Origin: Pseudomonadota bacterium | Lineage (GTDB): Bacteria; Pseudomonadota; Gammaproteobacteria; Steroidobacterales; Steroidobacteraceae | DNA length: 9,067 nucleotides | Assembly: GCA_021850555.1 (NCBI GenBank) | Contig: JAJZLX010000099.1 | Span: forward strand, 413 to 9,479 | Direction of reading: 5' to 3' | Shown here: positions 5,860 to 9,067 of the stretch, piece by piece | Layout of the letters: the number at the start of each line of letters is the position of its first letter | Numbering within the stretch: position 1 is the stretch's first letter | The notes under the pieces: generated by a model | The model's database searches: none | What the model was told of the DNA's origin: nothing | What the model saw: the letters and a program-made list of their open reading frames with translations, nothing else | Program-made: the position numbers and the translations under genes

Positions 5860-7002
5860 CTATGGTACTCCCCTCGGTCCCAGTCCTGGAACAAACGGCG
5901 GTTTGCTCATGGCCGATGGTTGCACTTTCCCCAGGAGTTGCGGTGCGACTTTATCCACAACCCCTTTGACAATATCGGCGTACCAGGGACTTGAATATGG
6001 GCTAATCACTACGCGCTCAATGTACGCTTCAGGGTCCCAAGCTATTCGGGCTGATAGGACCGGCTGCTCAGATCCGGAATCGATGGCACGTCGCTGTACG
6101 ATTCGCGCTTCGTGCTCATACTCAAACTCTATGCGCTTGTGCATGCCGGGAGAAAATTGCCCAAATCGCTTGAGCATTCCGGTCTCGTAAGGGATGTAAT
6201 CGACCTTTCCAATGAATGTATCGGCCGTCTCCACGGAGTCGCGTAACCGAGAATACGGGAGCACAATCGCAATGCCGTCTTCCCGGCCGCAGTAGATACG
6301 CCACATTGCCTCGGACTCGTGGTCTCCGAGGTGCCAGCAATTGACGAACAGTTTTTGTTGAATGTCCGCGTATTGCATCAGAACCCAATCTGCAATCTCG
6401 CGGATTGCGGCCTCGCGATTTTCGCGAGGAATGTGTTCGTAATTCTCTTCCAAGTCGATACGACGCTGCGTTTCCGGAATCATGCCGGTGACTTCACCCA
6501 GCTTTTTGGAGAAGTTTGTGTCGTCGAGTTTATCTTGAAGCTCCGGATTCTCATTCTTGGCTTCCAACGCGGAGAGTGCTGCAGCGCGGCTAATGCGTGT
6601 CAGTTGCATCATCACAAATAGCCCGAAGATGAAAAGCCCAACCTTAAAATGATCCTGTGAGTCTTTCGGCTTGGTCTTGAAGTAGTGCTCGGCAAGGTCC
6701 TTCATGATTTGCGGGTCTCGGAACTTGCGGAGAAAGGACAACGACTTCTCGATCATCGGCCATGCTCTCGTCGACGATATCGTGGGACGAAGCTCGGCCA
6801 GAATCGCCGGTAGACTTTGTTGAGGCAGTGTCCCCTCATAGCTGTCTTCGAGTGAATCGAGTCTGGTCAGGTACAGCTCTTTCTTTAGCAGTAGCGATAG
6901 AAGCTTCGGGAGGTCCAGGTACCTCCAGGCAAGCACCGTCGGATCGTCTGGCTGTGGAAACTCTTGGTGCATCGCGCTATTCGTGTGGCGAGGCCTTCGC
7001 AT
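5860..7002 (-). CDS. DUF2971 family protein
   Basis: The 380-residue product shows the DUF2971 hallmarks. Near the N-terminus is YLDLPKLLSLLLKKELYLTRLDSLEDSYEG (about 28-57). The core motif FVNCWHLGDHESEAMWRIY spans about 219-237 and is followed by EDGIAIVLPYSRL. FIGKVDYIPYE and a charged KRIEFEYEHEARIV (289-302) come later, with VVISPYSSPWYADIV near the end. An extra region at about 75-205 separates the two halves and includes a hydrophobic stretch, VGLFIFGLFVMMQL (121-134). The biochemical function of DUF2971 is not known to me, although the invariant His, Glu and Trp residues suggest an active or binding site. Start is uncertain: ATG 7002 gives 10 extra residues over ATG 6972 (MHQEFPQ), and neither has a clear ribosome site. 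GC is about 47% in a sampled line, against about 70% in trbG, which indicates a foreign origin. Confidence 0.85.
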   Translation of the reverse strand: MRRPRHTNSAMHQEFPQPDDPTVLAWRYLDLPKLLSLLLKKELYLTRLDSLEDSYEGTLPQQSLPAILAELRPTISSTRAWPMIEKSLSFLRKFRDPQIMKDLAEHYFKTKPKDSQDHFKVGLFIFGLFVMMQLTRISRAAALSALEAKNENPELQDKLDDTNFSKKLGEVTGMIPETQRRIDLEENYEHIPRENREAAIREIADWVLMQYADIQQKLFVNCWHLGDHESEAMWRIYCGREDGIAIVLPYSRLRDSVETADTFIGKVDYIPYETGMLKRFGQFSPGMHKRIEFEYEHEARIVQRRAIDSGSEQPVLSARIAWDPEAYIERVVISPYSSPWYADIVKGVVDKVAPQLLGKVQPSAMSKPPFVPGLGPRGVP

Positions 7003-7080
7003 TCGATTCAGCGCGGCCGACCGTGCCGCCCGGTTCCGCTTCGCCCGCTGCGGAGATCGAGTGGTTTATCCTCTCATGCG

Positions 7081-7992
7081 TCATTCGTTTTCATTGTCGG
7101 ACGTTTCGCTAGATTGACCAACCAGAGCTACTTTGGGTGTTATGGCCGGTTGCATCGTGCTTGCAGTTCCCGCTTTCACGGTTCTGCGATACAACCGGAG
7201 AGCCAGATACAGCGATACGATGAAGACGACCGAAACCTTCCAATCGTAGCTCCAAAGCATTGCTGCCGTGCCTACCGTCACGAGGAAATAGGCAATGTAG
7301 GTCCTAATCAATATCCTCAACACATGTCGCATTGTTGGGGGTTGAATGCCGTGATCGGAAGGCTTCGAGTGAGCGAAGCTTAGTTGAATAAAGCCGCTCA
7401 CAACTAACGTCGGAATAGCGAACGCAAAGCACGCAGCTGCGATCAACACAGATTTGTCGGATGGGTGATCGGAAGCAATGACGGTCGTAAGTAAAATGAG
7501 CGCGGCACCAGCAACTCCCCAGGTCATTGAGCTGTTGAGTGCAATACCTGGTTCTCTTTCGACGTCATCTGCGGGGTATTCTGCCGTCTTCTCGAGTATC
7601 GCCTTAATCTGAACAACCATCTCGGCAATTTGTGGATCACCAGTCGCATTAAGTTCATCTGGGTTGCTGAAGGCTTTCCAGGTGATCCGCGACAGTATTC
7701 CAAGCGCAAATGGGCGTAACACCAGATATCGGAAAGTGCGCGTGTTAATTGCCCGCATCGACAGTTGCAAGCCCAAAATCTTGAGCTTGAGGCCGATGAC
7801 TTCGGGCCACCTTGAAGGCTTTGCTGGCATCCACGTCAGGGACAGCGCTACGGCCGTGACTCCGGTCAGAGCGTACCAGGCCCGTACTGGCCACCCCATC
7901 AGCGCAGATCGGCGCAGTTCGGCAATGACAGCTAACGTCAAGAGTCCTGCTGATAAAATAGCTAGAGCAGTACGGATGATGATGCGCCCCAT
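7081..7992 (-). CDS. Uncharacterised six-TM membrane protein
   Basis: I do not recognise this 303-residue protein. Hydrophobic segments lie at about residues 5-25, 36-54, 157-174, 181-204, 228-247 and 251-268. The central soluble part, about 60-155, is charged and holds a possible amphipathic helix (PQIAEMVVQIKAILEKTAE, 120-138). The C-terminal tail of about 35 residues is polar and ends in acidic SDNENE. The reading frame is clean over 900 bases and low in GC (48% in a sampled line), matching the DUF2971 gene 78 bases downstream on the same strand, so the two probably arrived as one unit. No Shine-Dalgarno sequence precedes ATG 7992, and a promoter-like pair upstream would start transcription almost at the ATG, so a leaderless message is possible. 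A transporter role is not supported by any motif. A membrane effector or sensor partner of DUF2971 is a guess. Confidence 0.7.
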   Translation of the reverse strand: MGRIIIRTALAILSAGLLTLAVIAELRRSALMGWPVRAWYALTGVTAVALSLTWMPAKPSRWPEVIGLKLKILGLQLSMRAINTRTFRYLVLRPFALGILSRITWKAFSNPDELNATGDPQIAEMVVQIKAILEKTAEYPADDVEREPGIALNSSMTWGVAGAALILLTTVIASDHPSDKSVLIAAACFAFAIPTLVVSGFIQLSFAHSKPSDHGIQPPTMRHVLRILIRTYIAYFLVTVGTAAMLWSYDWKVSVVFIVSLYLALRLYRRTVKAGTASTMQPAITPKVALVGQSSETSDNENE

Positions 7993-7997
7993 GGCGA

Positions 7998-8027
7998 ATT
8001 TTAGCTTGACGGAACCACTTCCGTCAC
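7998..8027 (-). promoter_or_regulatory. Candidate promoter of the membrane-protein gene
   Basis: On the reverse strand GTGACG (8027-8022) matches four of six -35 positions, and TAAAAT (8003-7998) matches five of six -10 positions, with an 18-base spacer. The predicted start near 7991 coincides with the ATG at 7992-7990. The spacer is filled by the inverted repeat at 8007-8026. Confidence 0.35.
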
Positions 8028-8032
8028 TTTTT
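8007..8032 (+). terminator. Hairpin with T-tract, possible intrinsic terminator or operator dyad
   Basis: TGACGGAA (8007-8014), loop CCAC, and TTCCGTCA (8019-8026) form a perfect 8-base stem. It is followed by C and five T residues (8028-8032) on the forward strand, the pattern of a Rho-independent terminator. No forward gene ends just upstream; the nearest is the reverse-strand membrane-protein gene starting at 7992. It could be left from a lost forward gene. It could also be an operator, since it fills the spacer of the reverse-strand candidate promoter. Confidence 0.5.
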
Positions 8033-8064
8033 CGGAGTGGTCAGCGCCAAGCCTGAAATGCTTC

Positions 8065-8324
8065 TCGATAACAGTCGTGAGGGGTCGCTGCTCTGGGGCG
8101 ACTCGCGCTCTCGATGGGTTCGGCGCGCGGCTGTTCACCTTCTTGCGGTATCCGCAGACGCGGTCAAAATTGATTCCTAAGGCCAACGCGATCGAGCGAC
8201 TGCAAGAGGACTTCAATCGGCGCATCAAGGCGCAGTGAATTGGCCGAGTGGAGGCGCCGCCTGCTTGATTTTCTGGGGGCTGCTTGCGAGCGGTCGAATC
8301 GCGCTGCGAGAGATCGACGATTAG
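8065..8324 (+). pseudogene. 3' remnant of an IS256-family (Mutator-type) transposase, frameshifted
   Basis: Reading from about 8065 gives ALDGFGARLFTFLRYP, then ANAIERLQEDFNRRIKAQ, stopping at TGA 8236-8238. This matches the C-terminal part of IS256-type DDE transposases, whose usual wording is EEAGDRLFTF...TTNAIERLHEEFKRRIKTQ. Shifting frame by one base after KAQ restores homology at 8244: PSGGAACLIFWGLLASGRIALREIDD, ending at TAG 8322-8324, the expected family C-terminus. The bases between KAQ and PSG are one short of the expected nine, so a single-base deletion explains the break. Only about 85 residues of a roughly 400-residue protein remain; the catalytic DDE core and the 5' end are absent. 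I could not identify terminal inverted repeats. It is a dead relic at the border of the low-GC block. Confidence 0.75.
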
Positions 8325-8498
8325 CGAGAAGTTTGATTTCGCGCACAAGCCCAAGTCGTTCTTCGGACCTGCCCATCATGAGATCGATGGTGTGATCGTG
8401 TTCTGTGTTCCGGACCGCTATGACGCATGTCGCCAGTCAAGATACTGAGACTTGTCTATTTTATCCATTTAGACCATACTGCCGAAGAGGAGGTAACC
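8325..8498 (+). promoter_or_regulatory. Spacer and promoter region of the toxin-antitoxin pair
   Basis: TTGTCT (8452-8457) and CATACT (8475-8480) have a 17-base spacer and match four of six consensus positions each. A small inverted repeat, GTCTA (8454-8458) and TAGAC (8470-8474), lies across the spacer and is a candidate autoregulatory operator for the antitoxin. The strong ribosome site GAGGAGG (8487-8493) is 5 bases before ATG 8499, so a start near 8487 would give a very short leader; another promoter may exist. Bases 8329-8448 are open in one frame (FFGPAHHEIDGVIVFC within it) but have no start of their own and no family I recognise. Confidence 0.4.
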
Positions 8499-8777
8499 AT
8501 GCGCCACATTTCCGCCACCGACGCGAAACAGCGGCTCGCCGCGCTGCTCGATGCCGCGCAGCGCGAACCCATCGTCATTCGCCGGCAGAACCGGGACATC
8601 GCCGTGGTGCTCTCGCCCGCGGAGTACGACCGGCTGCGCGGACTCAATGTCGCGGAGTTCCAGGAGTTCTGCGATCGGGTGGGCCGCAAGGCCGTGGAAC
8701 AGGGATTGACCGAGAAGAAGCTCGTGCAGCTGCTCGCCGACGACGATGCCCCCCGAGCCCGAGCGCATCGTCGCTGA
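8499..8777 (+). CDS. Phd/YefM-type antitoxin
   Basis: The 92-residue product begins MRHISATDAKQRLAALLDAA, then PIVIRRQNRDIAVVLSPAEYDRL, the classic Phd/YefM fold: an N-terminal dimerising DNA-binding domain in which a beta-hairpin carries the VVLSP.EY motif. The C-terminal half (about 50-92) is the flexible toxin-binding tail, with FQEFCDRVGRKAVEQGLTEKKLVQLL. An in-frame ATG at 8427 exists, but GAGGAGG 5 bases upstream of 8499 and the family's usual beginning decide for 8499. It should neutralise the PIN toxin encoded next and repress its own promoter, likely more strongly in complex with the toxin. The toxin start lies 32 bases inside this gene, a normal arrangement for a coupled pair. Confidence 0.88.
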   Translation: MRHISATDAKQRLAALLDAAQREPIVIRRQNRDIAVVLSPAEYDRLRGLNVAEFQEFCDRVGRKAVEQGLTEKKLVQLLADDDAPRARAHRR

Positions 8778-9067
8778 TACCAATCTCCTCGTCAGCCGCC
8801 TGCTGCTACCGCAGTCTGTGCCCGCCAAGGCCGTGCGCAAGGCGGTGGATGAGGGCCAGCTCCTGGTGTCCGATGCGACGCTCGAGGAGCTCGCGGACGT
8901 CCTGTCGCGGGCGAAATTCGACCCTTACGTCAGCCTGGAGGACCGGCAGGCATTCATCCGGGTCCTGAACCGCATCGCCGAGCGGGTCATCGTCACCGCG
9001 CCCATCCAGGCCTGCCGCGACCCCAAGGATGATAAATTCCTCGAGGTGGCGCTCCATGGGCAGGCCA
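8746..9067 (+). CDS. PIN-domain toxin of the toxin-antitoxin pair (cut by window end)
   Basis: From ATG 8746 the frame is open to the window edge, giving 107 residues of an expected 135-150. It reads ERIVADTNLLVSRLLLP with the first catalytic aspartate D11, then LVSDATLEELADVLSR with E47/E48, then ACRDPKDDKFLEVALHG with D92, D95 and D96. This is the PIN-family toxin of COG1569 type, a predicted Mg2+-dependent ribonuclease. The remaining acidic position and C-terminal helix lie beyond the window. It overlaps the Phd-like antitoxin gene in another frame. No separate ribosome site is evident, so translation probably depends on that of the antitoxin. GC is high, like the conjugative backbone, so the pair may be an original stabilisation module of the element. 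Confidence 0.85.
   Translation, partial: MPPEPERIVADTNLLVSRLLLPQSVPAKAVRKAVDEGQLLVSDATLEELADVLSRAKFDPYVSLEDRQAFIRVLNRIAERVIVTAPIQACRDPKDDKFLEVALHGQA

Noticed and set aside
6964..7383. Forward open frame across the gap between the two cargo genes
   Set aside because: Covers parts of two reverse-strand genes and gives no recognisable protein.
5860..8040. Direct repeats or att sites bounding the low-GC block
   Set aside because: Compared the sequences near 5840-5870 and 7990-8040 by eye and found no shared repeat, so no target-site duplication can be claimed.
8001..8354. Reverse open frame of 117 codons
   Set aside because: It runs antisense to the IS256-type transposase remnant, which explains the region better.
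1..9067. CRISPR arrays, tRNA or rRNA genes, tandem repeats
   Set aside because: No regularly spaced repeats and no tRNA- or rRNA-like sequence noticed on either strand.

Overview
The window is high-GC proteobacterial accessory DNA. It carries the 3' end of a Tn4371/RP4-type trb mating-pair-formation operon, followed by regulators and cargo, and it looks like part of an integrative and conjugative element (ICE) or a related conjugative plasmid. Two sampled 60-base lines give about 70% GC in trbG and 68% in the phd-like gene. Two sampled lines in the middle cargo block give only 47-48%. No integrase, relaxase, att site, rRNA or tRNA is visible, so neither the host nor the ends of the element can be fixed from here.

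Bases 1-3481, forward strand: the C-terminus of trbL, then trbF, trbG and trbI, then a small DUF2274 gene. The junctions are tight. trbL/trbF overlap as ATGA, trbF/trbG as GTGA, and trbG/trbI by 8 bases with a GTG start. This is one translationally coupled operon for the envelope-spanning core of a type IV secretion system (VirB6-, VirB8-, VirB9- and VirB10-like parts). Bases 3443-4384, reverse strand: a LysR-type regulator that converges on the DUF2274 gene and overlaps it by 39 bases.

Bases 4385-5469: a 278-base intergenic region holding a perfect 18-base palindrome (4555-4572), then a DUF6499+DUF2285 protein. This has the domain architecture of FseA, the excision activator of ICEMlSymR7A, but here it is encoded in one continuous frame with no need for ribosomal frameshifting. 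The palindrome sits where a LuxR-type activator would bind relative to a weak promoter. The pair is therefore a candidate switch for element excision or transfer.

Bases 5473-9067: accessory DNA. An orphan PIN-family toxin gene has lost its C-terminus and ends 3 bases from the convergent stop of a low-GC block. That block (about 5860-8040) encodes a DUF2971 protein and a six-TM membrane protein of unknown function, both on the reverse strand. A strong hairpin and the frameshifted 3' remnant of an IS256-family transposase follow. The window ends in a Phd/YefM-type antitoxin with an overlapping PIN toxin, cut by the window edge. The likely history is a conjugative backbone with stabilising toxin-antitoxin genes into which foreign, lower-GC cargo was inserted, with toxin and transposon remnants at the borders.
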